NCBI GenBank assembly: GCA_019188255.1
Contig: JAETXT010000010.1
Coordinates: 1,240,001-1,304,000, forward strand
DNA length: 64,000 bases
Reading direction: 5' to 3'
From: Verticillium longisporum
Taxonomy: Eukaryota > Ascomycota > Sordariomycetes > Glomerellales > Plectosphaerellaceae
This document shows, in pieces, positions 33,516 to 45,683 of this stretch. The notes under the pieces are model-generated. The model was not told the origin of the DNA and searched no databases. It worked only from the letters and a program-made list of their open reading frames with translations. The stretch's first letter is position 1; each line of letters starts with the position of its first letter. The translations under genes and the position numbers were made by a program.

Positions 33516-35437
33516 ATGGCCGATCCGGCACCCCCTCGCAGGCGGTTCGTCCCTGTACCTATCGAGACGACTTTCCAGTCAGTCCGTAGCCAGGCCCCTA
33601 AGACGCAGCCTGGCGGACACACAGACGAGCTCACGCCCGAACCGTCGCCTCGCGATCAGTCGCCCGACCCAGTCGTCTTCCAGCCCGGCAAGAGGCGGTT
33701 CGCCCCTCAGCTGATCGAGACCTCGAGACGAACCCGCCGCGTCGGAGACACGGGCCCCGCCACCAAGCCCGCTGATAAGACCGACATCACCCCTACACGA
33801 ATCACATTTACGTCCAGCGCAACAAGTCGAGACGGAAACCCCACGACCAGTCCTCGCACAACCAGACGGTCCTGCACAAGGGTGCCAGGCGTGAATCGGA
33901 AGATGAGAATGCAGGCAACTATGTGTTGGAGTGGGCTGCAAAGGAGGCCGAGCGCCAGATGCACGAAGATGCCCTCGCTGCCTTTCCCAACAGCAGGGCG
34001 CGGGAGGGTGGCGCCGCCCATTTCTACTTCCGCGAGAGCTCCGGCGACGATTCTCTGTCATCGAGCACATCACCCGTGCCCCTCAGAGAGCAGCCCAAAG
34101 CCCTCCATGGACGCCAGCCCCGTGCCGCGCGGCGGAAGTCGTCTGACCTGGGCTACTGGCACAAGCACATGCAGGAGCACGCGGAAAAGGTGGCGGCCGA
34201 GCGCGGCGACACCATGCACGATGTGGATGCAGATGGGGACCTGGACGGTGATGTCGATATGGACGATTCGGAGCTCGACAACATGGTGCTCGACAGCCCC
34301 CCCGATCCCATGTGGACGACCGACTCGCGCAAGCGTTCGCAACCCGGAGCAGCACGCGGTCCCATCGGCGAGACCTACATGCCTCTGGTGGGCTCCACGA
34401 CAACGGTCCTTCAGGAAACGAAGACTGCCCAGGTCGGCCCTGCCGGCGCGAGCTCATCGTCGGCGACGGGAAGACCCATCGGAGAGTCACACATGCCCCT
34501 TGTACCGCCGTCCGTCTCGGGCATACCCGCTACGTCCCGACCGGCGCACCTCCCTTTTGTCAAGCCCTCGCAAATTCCGCCCGAGACGGGCTTCCGAAAC
34601 GTGGCAGGCGGCTTCGTGCCAAGGCCCTTTGGCCGTGCTGCCCAGGAGGACGCCAACCTCAGGAGGATGAGAAGTGCTGCCTCACCGCCCATGCTCGGCA
34701 AAGAATTGACTTTCCGAAGGTGCCCGTCGCCCAAGCTAACAAAGCTTGAGCCCAACCACCCATTCAAGGAAGTCGAGTTTATGGAGGACATCAACAGAGA
34801 CGCCACCGGCGGAGGTGGCCTCTGGAGGGGCTACTGCTACAAGGACAGCCGCAACAGCACAAATATTGTGCAGGCCGAGCTGCAACCCCCTACGGTCATG
34901 AGGACCCCCATGCCGTCGACGCCCGGCGACCCCTTTGCCCAGGCCTTCGGTCGTGGTTCCATGAGCGATGAGCCCGAATCGAGCAGTCAAAGCTCTCCCC
35001 CGGCCCCGCCGGAGCACCGTCTTCGGTCCGGCGAAGCCAAGGGTCTGCACATGCTGCACGGGCTCGAGGAGAAGCTGAAGCGCGAGAAGGCCAATGTGGA
35101 GAGGGAGGATCGCATCCACAGCGAGTTCAACGATGCCTTCATCACCCAGGTCTACAACTACCTGTCGCTGGGGTACCCCGCCATGGCCCGCAACTTTGAC
35201 CAGGAGCTCTCCAAATTCGCCAAGGTCAGCATCGCCGACCTGCGGGTCGACGACGCCAGCCAAATGGCCCACGGACACGTTGTCGAGGCAGCGCAGGTGC
35301 CTGAGGACCGGCGCTGTCCCCGATGGAGAGCCCTCAAGGTCTACATCCTGGAGTGGGCTCATCAGCATCCCAACCTCGACACACTCGATCCCCTGGCCTG
35401 GGGCGTCCGTGAGCGCCGCGGCAGCTGGGCTATCTGA
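33516..35437 (+). CDS. DUF4050-like protein, one frame break at 33790
   Basis: Fungal protein of unknown function whose C-terminal 130 residues look like the DUF4050 family. ATG 33516 (MADPAPPRRRFVPVPIETTF) opens a frame that runs to about 33790. The conserved continuation (NHIYVQRNKSRRKPHDQ, then LEWAAKEAERQMHEDALAAF) lies in another frame. One extra C in the CCCC run at 33790-33793 joins them into about 640 residues. Visible parts are two repeats of RRFxPxxIET near the N-terminus, an acidic patch (DVDADGDLDGDVDMDDSELD), three copies of an IGE(T/S)xMPL motif, and the C-terminal domain with HSEFNDAFITQVYNYLSLGY, ALKVYILEWAHQHPNLD and the end GVRERRGSWAI. No signal peptide or membrane segment is present; probably nuclear or cytoplasmic. 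A long C/T-rich leader precedes it. Confidence 0.85.
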
Positions 35438-36174
35438 GTTCGAGACCCGAGATTGATGACCCAGACCGCATGACCACCAATGCGTGTACACACCTTCCAT
35501 TGACACAATTTTGTCATGGATTGATTCTGACCCAACTATTGGACCTAACCTACCTGTAATTCGAGCGAGCGGTTACTGCATGCCTAGGGGCGATTTTTTT
35601 TTCAGAGCTTTACTAGATGGGTAGACAGAGATAAACCCAGACATGATATATCTTTTTATACAATTACGATCTGTACTGCGCTCGAAGGCTATGCGCCTCG
35701 GTGTCGAAGTAATTTTTGTGCTCGTGATCGCTGTGCTCCGGCCGGCTCTTGACATTGACACAGCCCGTATTGAATTGGCTCGTTGTCACTTTTTGATACA
35801 GACCAGTGCTGCGAGAGCAAGCAGGTCGATGCAAACATGATGCAGATGATCAAGACGGAATAAGGCGTACATTTATATGAAGCGCAAGCGAAAAACGCCG
35901 AGGCATGTGACAAATACAGTTCTATGCCATTATAGACAAGACTACTGCGCCACGAGTCTAACCCGGGACGCTGCCAATTGACCGTCGTGGCCGTTCATGC
36001 CAGACGGACGGATGGGTCGCCAGTGATGTTGATCCAGGGGGGTGCTCCTGCACGGCTCGTCTTTTCAAAGCCGGTTCCACCGTCGTCACCCTGAATCCCT
36101 TTTCTCTCTTCTTTTGAATTGGTCTGCCTCCACCCAAGCCTGCCACACATTCACGCACACACGGGTGCACAGGC
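35438..36174. other. Convergent 3' region
   Basis: About 740 bp between two convergent genes. It contains A/T-rich stretches (35590-35650) suitable for 3'-end formation on both strands, and no coding signal. Confidence 0.6.
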
Positions 36175-37470
36175 TCAACGTCTCTTGCCAAACGAGCGAG
36201 CCGTCTTCCTCAGCTTCGAGGGCGGCGCGGCCTCGGCATCGCTGTCCTCATCCTCATCCATCGAGTCTTCGACATCAAGGTGGTCGACATCATCCTCATC
36301 AAGCACCTCCTCGCCGTCATCGTCGCTCTCGGGCTCCTCGACGTCCGAATCGTCATCGTCAACGTCCGAGTCGGCAGCGAAGCCGTTCGTCCCGGGCACA
36401 TCGTCATCCCCCTCCTCCAGCGCCAGCAGCGCACCGTTGGCCTCGGCAATGGCAACGTCAACATCGGCCTCCTCGCCCTCGACGTAGATGGCGCCCTCCT
36501 CGTCTTCGTCGTCGTCCTCTTCCTCGTCGTCGGCACCGCGGCGGCCGCCGCGCTGCCTGCTCTGGCGCAGCTGCATCTGGGCGTCGAGCATGTCGAGCTT
36601 GCCCTTGAGGGCGAGGAGGGTCGGCAGGCCGCGGGCGCGCTCGGTGGGGACCTTTTGCAGGGCGACGAGGCGGTCGAGGACCTTGGGCTGCAGGGCGAGG
36701 GCGCCGCCGTGGGCGACGAGCGTCCACTTGACCCAGGCCATGAGGGAGCCGGCGCGGCCGGGGCGGCGGTGGAAGCGGGCGGCGAGGCGCGTCAGCAGGA
36801 CGCCGGCGAGGGCCGAGTCGAGCCGCTCAATGGTCGCGTGGATCGACGGCGTGTCGGTGATTTGCAGGCACGACTCGAGGAGCTCCGTGTCTTCGGTGCG
36901 GAGCGCCTGCGTGAGGACTGTGCTGAGGGAGGAGAGGGAGGGGGGGTCGAGCGGCGTCGTCGTCGTCGTCGCGAGTGTCGTCGTCGTCGTCGTCGGCGCG
37001 GCGGTCAGGGCTTGGGAGGCGGAGGAGGCTTTCGGTGCCGAGGAGAGGGCTTGTTGGGAGAGGATGGCGGGGACGTCGATTGTGCCGCGCAGCAGCTCGC
37101 CAAAGGAGGGCGACGTGGCGTCCTCGGCGTCCTCCGAGTCGGCGTCTGCTGTGTCTGTCGTTGTCGCGTGTGTCGTGCTGTTGGCTGCTGCTGCTATTGA
37201 AGGAGCGGCGCCCGTCGCCTCGACGCCGTTCATGAGGTTGTCCGACCCAGCCCCGTCGTCCGAGGCATCCTCTTCGTCGTCGTCGTCGCTGTTCGAGTCG
37301 GATGATATGTCGATCGTCTCTTGCGTCTGGTTGCGGGCCGAAGCCTGGATGTTGTCTGTCGAGGAGACGGCCGTCCTGCTCTCGTCGATGCGGGCTTTGG
37401 TCGGGACTTTGATGGCCGACTTGACGGTGGGGGGCGCGAACCGCGCTGATGCCTTTCTCTTGGCGGACAT
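36175..37470 (-). CDS. Utp12-domain SSU processome (t-UTP-like) protein
   Basis: Ribosome biogenesis factor acting in the nucleolus on the small-subunit precursor, with similarity to the C-terminal Utp12 domain of Utp5/WDR43-type proteins. A single exon starting at ATG 37470 (MSAKRKASARFAPPTVKSAI) encodes 431 residues. A longer open frame upstream to 37650 lacks a better start. The order is a basic N-terminus, an acidic Ser/Asp patch (DISSDSNSDDDDEED), then the helical Utp12 domain at about residues 130-310 (SLSTVLTQALRTEDTELLES, HATIERLDSALAGVLLTRLA, LMAWVKWTLVAHGGALA, LLALKGKLDMLDAQMQLR). It ends in a long acidic tail and a basic end (KLRKTARSFGKRR) that resembles a nuclear localisation signal. 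It lacks the WD40 part of yeast Utp5. The frame is intact, and the gene is divergent from BDF1. Confidence 0.88.
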   Translation of the reverse strand: MSAKRKASARFAPPTVKSAIKVPTKARIDESRTAVSSTDNIQASARNQTQETIDISSDSNSDDDDEEDASDDGAGSDNLMNGVEATGAAPSIAAAANSTTHATTTDTADADSEDAEDATSPSFGELLRGTIDVPAILSQQALSSAPKASSASQALTAAPTTTTTTLATTTTTPLDPPSLSSLSTVLTQALRTEDTELLESCLQITDTPSIHATIERLDSALAGVLLTRLAARFHRRPGRAGSLMAWVKWTLVAHGGALALQPKVLDRLVALQKVPTERARGLPTLLALKGKLDMLDAQMQLRQSRQRGGRRGADDEEEDDDEDEEGAIYVEGEEADVDVAIAEANGALLALEEGDDDVPGTNGFAADSDVDDDDSDVEEPESDDDGEEVLDEDDVDHLDVEDSMDEDEDSDAEAAPPSKLRKTARSFGKRR

Positions 37471-39555
37471 TGTTGTGGCAGATTCCCTGGGTGCTGCAGA
37501 GACCTTTTCCTCGTCGTACGGATTGAGAGGGCAGACGAGCGATTGAGGGGGCGACAGGGTGCAGAAGAGTCTTGTTGAGACAACCTCTGGATGCTGCCGA
37601 GAGAGAGTCTGGAGGTGCTGCTGCGGTGAACTTTTTCTGGGCCCTGCCAAATTTTCCAGCAGGACTGGAGCGGTCGATGCAGGGAAGCGGGTCGGTGGGG
37701 GATGACTAAGGGCACGTGATGCTCCTTCTCGGTGTGGGCCACAAGCTCACCGACTGATGATGGCAAGCATGGTGAATGGGGGTCGTTGATGCTTGCGGCG
37801 CAGCAGCCAGGAACGCCACGCCCATTTCTGCAGACCGCACCCGGCTGGTGGTATTTCACGTGTGCGACGCATGTGGCGCATTCCTGGGCCAGTAGTCATC
37901 TGACCTGCGCGGCTGTGACCGCTCATCCAGCAGAAATCTTGACCCTTCTGGAAAGCCTCGTCCAATCACAGAAGCGTCGCATCACCTTTTTGTCTAGCCA
38001 TCCATCTGGCCGGTCGACGCTGCAGATCCGGCTTTGTGTCGCAAGACTCTTCTGTGCTTCTGTGGGAGGGACCTATTCGTAGATGGCGCAACCTTCTATC
38101 GGAGGGTTGCATCAGCAAATTCTCAAGTACCAAGATACCAATGCCATCCATGCTTCCTCTGGCAGTCTCTCGTGTCCCCCAAAGCTGAAGCTCGGGGTGG
38201 GTGATGGATGGGGTGGAAGCGTCAGGGCGGGCTGGCTGTATTTAGTCCCAGGACGAATTTCTACTGGTTTTACCCAACTCTCCCTCTTTCTAACCTTCTC
38301 GGTGGCCTGTGCGTTCATCTTGCCCCGCCACATCTTGAATTGCAGCCACATCTGGATCCTTCAAGCTTTTGCTTCCTTGCCTTCCTTTCCTTCACTGCGC
38401 ATGCGCAAGTGCAGCACAAAAACTTGAAGAGGCCCATTTCGAGTGAGTCAACACTTTTCCCATTGTTGTCATGCGTCTTCACTTTCATCAAGATCATGTT
38501 TGATCGTGCGATCCTTCCTCAGCCACACCTCGAGCAACCGTCCCAGCCTCGTCATTCCCCTTTGGTCCCTCGTCATCGTCCAGTCCCCCTACAGCCCACC
38601 GTCGCCCCAACGCTGGCTCATTGGCTGCGCACCGCATAATTGTACATTTTGTGCGGGCCCCCCATGGCGACCTCCCAATGGGATCCCTGTGCTCCTGCCC
38701 CCCCCTCTGCACAGACCACCTTCCTCCTGTGCGCGCATGCCTCCATGCCTCCTGCCCAACCAAATTTTTCTCCAGCACCTGCCCTTGCCCCGATAAGGCC
38801 AGATAGCCGGCCACTCGGAGCTTGTCAGCTCCTTCTCATAAATAGGACGCGCCGCCAACCGGGACCAAAAACACTGACGTGCACGCGCTTTCCTCCGCAG
38901 GTCGCGACCCTCCGTACCGTACCGTACCTTAGCGACCACCACCCTCGCCGAAAAATAAAGAGGTACCTCTCACCATCATCAACAACACCATCCATACCAC
39001 CACATAACGAACTACCATCATTTTCCACTTCGCACGATTCACTTCTTCGCGACCCACGCCCGATTCATCCACAGAGCCGAACACTTTCCACTCCGCCGCC
39101 CCCATCTCGAGTCCTGCCGGCTCCACCGACACACTCGTCGCGTGTTTGTATTCACCCCCCCGGTACCTCTGGAGCTGCATGCGCGATCGCCAGATCGCCA
39201 AGTACTCTCCTCGCGGCCTCTTGCGATCAACTTCATCACGGCACGCCTTCCAACCCTGCTCTACCCATCTCTTCAAAACAATTGCGATCAAGTCTCGAGC
39301 CTTTTGACGCGTCGTCGACGGCCATTCGCGTCGTCAAACGCCCCAGTTGGTCCCCCCCATCGCCACGCGCCTTCCCTCTACAACCACGCCACGCGCCTGC
39401 AGTCATCACAAACGCTCATCCTCAACCACCTTGGCTCCTTTCCATTACCGATTCGTCCGCGCAACACTTGGAAAGCGTATTTCGTCGATTGAGGTCGCGT
39501 CTGGCGCGTTGATTAGTGCCCCTCCGCCCTGAGCGCATTCACCTACACCGAAGCC
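37471..39555. promoter_or_regulatory. Divergent promoter region between Utp12-domain gene and BDF1
   Basis: About 2.1 kb shared by two outward-facing growth-related genes. The right 900 bp is C/A/T-rich on the plus strand and poor in G, typical of a long transcribed leader of BDF1. A TATA-like CATAAATAGG lies near 38837. No gene is supported here although several short frames are open. Confidence 0.5.
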
Positions 39556-40548
39556 ATGGCGTCCCCTCAGTCAGAACGGGCAGAGCCCGTCGACAAGGGA
39601 AGTGCCGCTGCATCTGAGAAAGCAGGCAAGCCTGAGACTAACGGGTACGTTGCTATTCTTTGCTGTACCTCTCTACGTGTTCCCTGTCCCACTCTTCATT
39701 GCGGCTCTCTGATGCTGCCTCATCCTGCGCGCCTGCATTCTGGCGCCCGCTGATACGCACCGCATGCCAACTGATGACTAACCGACTTGTGCCACAGCCA
39801 TACCTCGCCCTCTGCAACCTCTGGAAAAGTCGCAACGCCCTTGACTAATGGCAACGGCAGCCACGATGACGCGTCGGAAAAGAAGACCAAGGACGAGCCC
39901 AATGCGAACGCAGCTGACACGGAGTCTGCCAACGTGAAGGGGTCTGCGTCGAGCCAGCCTGACTCTACGTCCGAGCCTACGCCATCAAAGGAGGCATCCG
40001 AGACTGCGAAATCGGCCTCAAAGTCGCCACAGCCGCCAGCATCACTGCCCCCGAAGCCTCCGGCGGCCGCCACAACAAACGACGGGACTCCCCAGGAGGA
40101 GTCGTCCCCGGCAAAGGATGCACCTATCCAGCCATCTATTGAGTCATCGAACTCGGAGGAAGCCACCGCAAAGACGACTGAGTCGAGTAAGCCAGAAAAG
40201 GCCTCTCCGCCGGACGAGGCGGACGACGTAGAAATGCAACTCGACTCGCCCGAACCCGAAGCCGCCCCCAAGTCACCAGCTGCAAAGCCAAACGGGACTG
40301 AACAGACGTCTTCGCCACCCACGTCCAACCCGACTGCAGATGTAGACCTGAAGCCAGAGAGCTTGTCCCAACTCGACCTCGATGGCAACAAGGGCTCTCC
40401 CTCGCCACGACCTGATGCTGACGTCCCTATGACCGACGCTCCAGCATCCTCGTCAAATAAGGTTGCGCGTGATCGTGAGGATGATAACGTCGAGGAGCCT
40501 GCTGCCAAGCGCGCGAAGACCGAAACCCGGGATGAGGAGCCAGAGCCT

Positions 40549-40579
<31 letters not shown>

Positions 40580-42597
40580 CAGCGACGGCCGAGTCCACAG
40601 TCGAGGTGGCGTCTCGCCTTGATGTCACGACAGATGACGAACCCGACCCATTCCGCAATCTGAAGGGCTGGCATGATGCGGCTCTCAACTCGACGCCTGT
40701 CACGCAGCATCGGATTCGCGAGTACCGCAGGGTCCTGGCCGGTATCAAGAAGACGAAGCATGGTGCTATCTTCAAGGACTCTGTCGCAAAGATGTGGCCT
40801 CAACTTGGCGGAAACTATGCCGCTCTTGTCGCGAAACCCATGGACATTGGTTTGATGGAACGCAACCTGCGCGATGGGACGAAGTATCCCACACTCGGAG
40901 ACCTCAAGGCGGATCTGACGTTGCTGTACAGCAACGCCGTGTCCTTCAACGGCCCCAGCCATGACGTCACACTCGCGGGGAGGAACGTCGTGCCGGCGAT
41001 CTGGGCTAGGCTCCTGGATATTCCGGCCGAGGAGCCCCCCAAAGCAAAGGCGCCACCGAAGCACAACCCTTCGAGGCAGGCCGAACAACGACCGCCCGTC
41101 GCTGCCCCCCGACCTGCTGCCGCCCGTAAAGAATCGCGCCCCGTGCCTCCCAGCCCCGCCGCTAGACCCGACGCTGAGGCATATGCCGTGCCGCCTGGTG
41201 GCGTGCCGCAGGTCCGACGGGCGTCGACGCACAATGACACGGACAGGCCGAAGCGCGCAATCCACCCGCCCAAGAGCAGAGACATGGATTACATGGCGCT
41301 TCAGAATTTTAACAAGAAGAAGCTGCCGCTGGATCTGCAATTTGCCTACGAGGTCATTTCTTCCCTGATGGATGTCAAGCACGAGGCCATCAATGCACCC
41401 TTTGTTGTGCCTGTCGACCCTGTCGCGCTGCAGATTCCTCAGTACTACTCCCTCATCAAGAACCCCATGGACCTGGGCACCATCAAGAAGAAGCTCATGA
41501 CAAACGAGTACCAGACCGCCAAGAGCGTTGTGGGCGACGTGCAGCTCATCGTGAAGAACTGTCTCAAGTTCAATGGTCCTGACCACCCCGTGTACGGGCT
41601 CGCCGTCCAGCTCGAGAGGCTTTTCCGCGACATGTGGAGCAAGAAGGAGCAATGGATCACCAAGCACACGCCGGCCAAGCCTGCCTCAGATGCTGGGTCG
41701 GGTGAGGACAGCGAGGAAGAGTCGGAAGACGAGCAAGCCGCCTCTGCACCCGCTGCTAAGATCACTAACGGGGCGATCCAGCAGCTCGAGCAGCGACTCG
41801 CGGACGAGACGAAAAATCTGTCACAGCTGCTCATGAACATAGACAACCCCGACGAGACGATGATTGATGTGCAGCGTACTGTCGTCAATGCCATCAGGAA
41901 GCGCCTCATCGAAGAGAAGGAGCGCGCCGGAACCCAGAAAACTGAAAAGCCGGCCAAGAGCAAGCCTGCAAAGCCAAGCCACAAGGCCAAGGCCCCCGGC
42001 AACGGTCCAAGCAAGAAGGCCGCCGGTGGCGCGTCGCACAAGAAGGGTGGTGCTTCAGGACCCAAGAAGAAGCGACAGATGACTCAGGTTGAGAAGGACG
42101 CCATCGCCAACGGTATCAACGACTTGGACGAGAACAATATTGCGCGGGCCATTGACATAATCAAGAAGGACACGGGTCAATCTGTACGTCATGACACCAA
42201 CTTGGTCGGCCGCCGACATTTGTTTGCTAACCCGTGCCTGCAGGAAAACGACAGCGGAGAGCTCGAGTTGGAGATTGACCAGCTGACTTCCGATGCCCTT
42301 CACAAGCTGTGGGACCTTCTCAAGAAGGTTCTTCCCGGTTTCGCCGCCTCGGTGCATCCACCAGCGGCAGCCGCACGCGACTCGTCCCCAGGTAGCGCCA
42401 GCGGTGGCGGGCAGAAGAAGTCGGGCAAGCCGAAGAAGAACAAGCCCATGAATGCTCGTGAGCAAGAGGCACGCATTGCCGAGCTCGAGCGCCTCAAGAA
42501 CCAGTACCAGTCAGGCCAAGAGCCTGCTGGTGAACGTGACCCTGAGGTGCCTCTTCACCCGCTGCGTGAGGACTCTTCTGATTCTGAGGAAGAGTGA
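39556..42597 (+). CDS. BDF1: BET double-bromodomain chromatin protein Bdf1
   Basis: Reader of acetylated histone H4 that works with TFIID and SWR1 in transcription. Model: exons 39556-39644, 39798-42183 and 42244-42597 (942 residues). The first intron is 153 nt (GTACGT to CCACAG). The second, 42184-42243, is 60 nt with GTACGT donor, GCTAAC branch and CTGCAG acceptor; it reads open in frame but interrupts the ET domain, and its removal gives DTGQS|ENDSGELELEID. Bromodomain 1 spans about residues 334-440 with the acetyl-lysine asparagine in SFNGPSHDV but no WPF shelf, as is usual in Pezizomycotina. Bromodomain 2 (about 525-648) is canonical, with NPMDLGTIKKKL and KFNGPDHPVY. The ET domain runs from about 785 to 855, and the acidic end is SSDSEEE. 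The Pro/Glu repeat near 40540 is low complexity. No frameshift is present. Confidence 0.96.
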
Positions 42598-43488
42598 GCC
42601 TTCGCGTCATGAGGTGGTTTGCGTGTCTACACATTGTTTGAGCATCGTGCGGCGGTTGTTCTCCGACCGGTTCTACGACCGGAGTGCAGCAGCCGCGCTT
42701 ATCCGAGGGAACATACCATCGCAGCGAAGGAGCATCTATTGCCGCCGCGGGCTCTCTCGGAATGGCCGAGAGTACTCTCCATCATGAGGTGTGTTTCGGT
42801 GGCAAAGGCTTTTGGGGAGAAGAGAGCACCAGAGGACTTGACTAGGTTCTCCTGGTCGGCTGCATACTTCATATGCGCCGAGGAAAAAAAAAGGCGTGGG
42901 GAGGTCGGTCTGAGGACCAAATATTAAGCGTTGCGTCGAGATTACTATTCTCTCGAGGCGGCAGGGGAGGCCGTGACCAATTGGTAGCGCAGGGAGGATG
43001 AAATGCGAGACGAGGCGTAATCGTGACGAAGAAAGCAAGCAGAGCATGATCTCAAGATGGAGGCGTTCTGCGAGCGACTGGCCGCGTGAGGCAGCTGGTT
43101 GCGGTAACCCTGAATTGTACAACTTGACTCGTGCATGGTGTTCCTTTTGGTGCTCTCTGGGTGAATTTTGTCGCTGTGGTGGTGTTCAAAGCCACGTTGG
43201 AAGCTGTGTATTTTCGGCAGGTCTTCACAAGCTTCGATCACTCGCTTTCAGTGATCATTGGCAAAAGAATGAAGACCAGATGCCATCTTTGCTGTGAGTC
43301 TGCCGGCCAGAGAGGGAGAAATCAGGGTTGTCGGTTCTGGTGTGCAGGTGAAGAATCGTGTTCCACAAAAGGGGCTATAACAAGTAGAGACCATCTTGCA
43401 CCGGAACTCAGTCACGCCACTAAGCGTGTTTTCGAGTTTCCGGGGCCAGTTTTCCAATGTTGCCTAGACAAATAAATTTCGCCCTCCA
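42598..43488. other. Convergent 3' region after BDF1
   Basis: About 890 bp between BDF1 and the membrane hypothetical gene on the other strand. No frame looks coding. It contains an A-rich stretch at 42885-42895 and AATAAA at 43470-43475. Confidence 0.55.
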
Positions 43489-44163
43489 TCAAATGGCCTC
43501 CTGAATGGAGTTAGTCGGCTCAATAAAGACGCTGTTGTCAGTCATCCGCAACACCAGGACGACACCGCCGCTCAAGACGATGCCCAGCACGCAGCACCGA
43601 CTGACGTACCCCTCGTGAAGGAAGAGAGGATAACGCGGAAACTGGTGCATGGATTACGCAGACGCCAGCTCGTGAAAAAGCATCGAGCATGGCCGTGGCC
43701 CTGTCCGCCGTCCAGCGTGGTCCGTCCCCGAGGCAGATGCTGCCCTTCACCATGTCTCCCACGAATGCGCAGACCAAGGTCCTCACCTCCGGGTCGCCGC
43801 CATCGCGCGGCCCTTGCTCCAGCAGACCATGGCGCGTGCCGAGCCTCTCGCGAAGCAGTGTTTCCATGCCGGGCGGCGGGAGAAACGTGTCGATCGGTGT
43901 GCCGTTGGCCTCGCATGCCGCGAACATCATGCCGTGGAACCGCAGCGCAACGTCCGGGTTGTTCCCCTCTGGGCGTCTCGCGCCGCTTCGGTAAGCTCGC
44001 GGTTGTCGATGCCGGATGCGATGCGCGCCCTGCGGGCCATGGCGTCATGCATCTCCTGGTTGCTGCTCGCAGGCTGGCGATTGTGTTGATCTGGCGTCGG
44101 CGCAGGCAGCGAAAGGCTGCTGGCGCCAACGTCCCGCGTTCCTTCCGCCGCTGTGCAGGGCAT
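43489..44163 (-). CDS. Hypothetical protein with C-terminal membrane segment; one frame break
   Basis: Family not recognised. On the minus strand a frame from ATG 44163 (MPCTAAEGTRDVG) reads SNQEMHDAMARRARIASGID and then changes frame at the four-G run (CCCC at 43964-43967 on plus). One extra base continues it into NNPDVALRFHGMMFAACEAN, GTPIDTFLPPPGMETLLRER and VCAFVGDMVKGSICLGDGPR. A 46-nt intron (43612-43657, GTAATC to CACGAG) then leads in phase 0 to a last exon of 41 codons that contains one clear membrane segment (RCCVLGIVLSGGVVLVLRM) and a short tail (IEPTNSIQEAI) ending at 43489. The layout, a soluble helical part followed by a single C-terminal membrane helix, resembles a tail-anchored protein. 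An upstream exon beginning at ATG 44296 (MSEDVPRSLPTG) may belong to it, but I could not join it in frame. Confidence 0.5.
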
Positions 44164-45683
44164 GGCGTCTGTCAGGATCAAGAGACCGTCGGAGCGATGG
44201 GAGATGGGAGATGGGAGATGGGGCTAGTGACTGGCGCTGAACGTACGGCTGCGGAATCAACCCCGTCGGCAGGGACCGAGGGACGTCTTCTGACATGTTA
44301 CTGATCGTGCGATCAATCCTGGAGGAGTGGGCTTGTGCTGTTGGGACACCCGAGTAAGTGGGGTGTTTGAGAAGGGGGGTTTCGTTGACGCTGTGCGCTC
44401 TCACGGGATGTTAGACCATGTGGAATCTGCTGCTGATGAAGGCGCGCGAGAACCTCACCAACTAAAAGTTGTCGTATTTTCGTTGCTTTTGCTTTTTGAA
44501 ATGGCTTGTTTTGGATGAGGAGAGGCTCTAAAACATGGCCTCCGAATACATGGCACTTGGTTTAAGTCCCTTCTCTCGAAGCACAGCTCGTCAGCTCCCG
44601 CTTCTTCACCGCCCTATCCGCTAAGAGACTACGTGGGACATTCAATGACAGGGAAACCGCGTAGAAGAATCAACATGACAAAGAGGGCCGGACTTGGACC
44701 AAAGCCAACTGGGTCTCGCTAGGTTTACAGGGTCGGCAGTGGCAATTGTCTACATAGCACAGGCGCCGAGTGTAACTCATGTTCCGGTTCATATTGAGAG
44801 TTTAGGCAGCTGCAAGGGGAAAAGACGGCCGTAGAGGCCTGTGGCAAATGTCGCTTTCTGGAGATACTACTGAGCGTCACGATTCGTGCCGTTCCCTCTT
44901 CATGTTCCCTCCCTCTGTAGAGCGCTCGCTACCAAAGACGGGGCATAGAGTGGTGGGTTGGCTCTGGCCAAACACAAATCAATGCTTCCGAACAAGCTAA
45001 TGTAAAAGCCCGCTTGCTGAAGACTAATACCTACCATGGTGACGGAGGAATGGGCTTTAACGCCGGGTCAGTACCTCGTGGATACAAGATTGAATCATTG
45101 CTCCGACCCGACCACAGGCACCATGAGAAGATGATTGTTGTTCCATTCGCGTACCTAGGAAAGGATGTAAAGACACGACTCGTATGCTATGGGTACAATG
45201 ATTTGTAGGCAGTCATTCTCTTTCTTTTCCTGTTTTCATACACTCTTTTGATCTGCGAATACCTAATCGAGAAGATCCATAGTAATGCGAGGTACTGAAG
45301 TAGGGCAAGTGAAGACCTCGTCTGATCAGGGCAATGAAGCAGTCATTTGAGAAAAAGAGAGGTCCTTGAACGTGTGATGTAGGATTGATGATGTGAGCGT
45401 CTTGGAGGTCTTCACAACGAGTCTCAAGATGTCAGGAACAATGGAACAGGAAACTCGTCCACAATAGTTCTACAAAATAAAGGTTCCTGGTATTAGCTAT
45501 AGGTGGCAGGCTTTGTGATCTGTTGCCTGTTCTCAGGCGGACAGGTCTGCACCGAGGATCATCTCTACATAGCTCCAACTTGGACCACGAATGTAATGTC
45601 TCGGTTTCTTCCGGCAAATGAACGATAGAAAGTCAAGAATTCGAGTGATTTCTTGCTATTCCTTTCATCTATGAGATCCCTTT

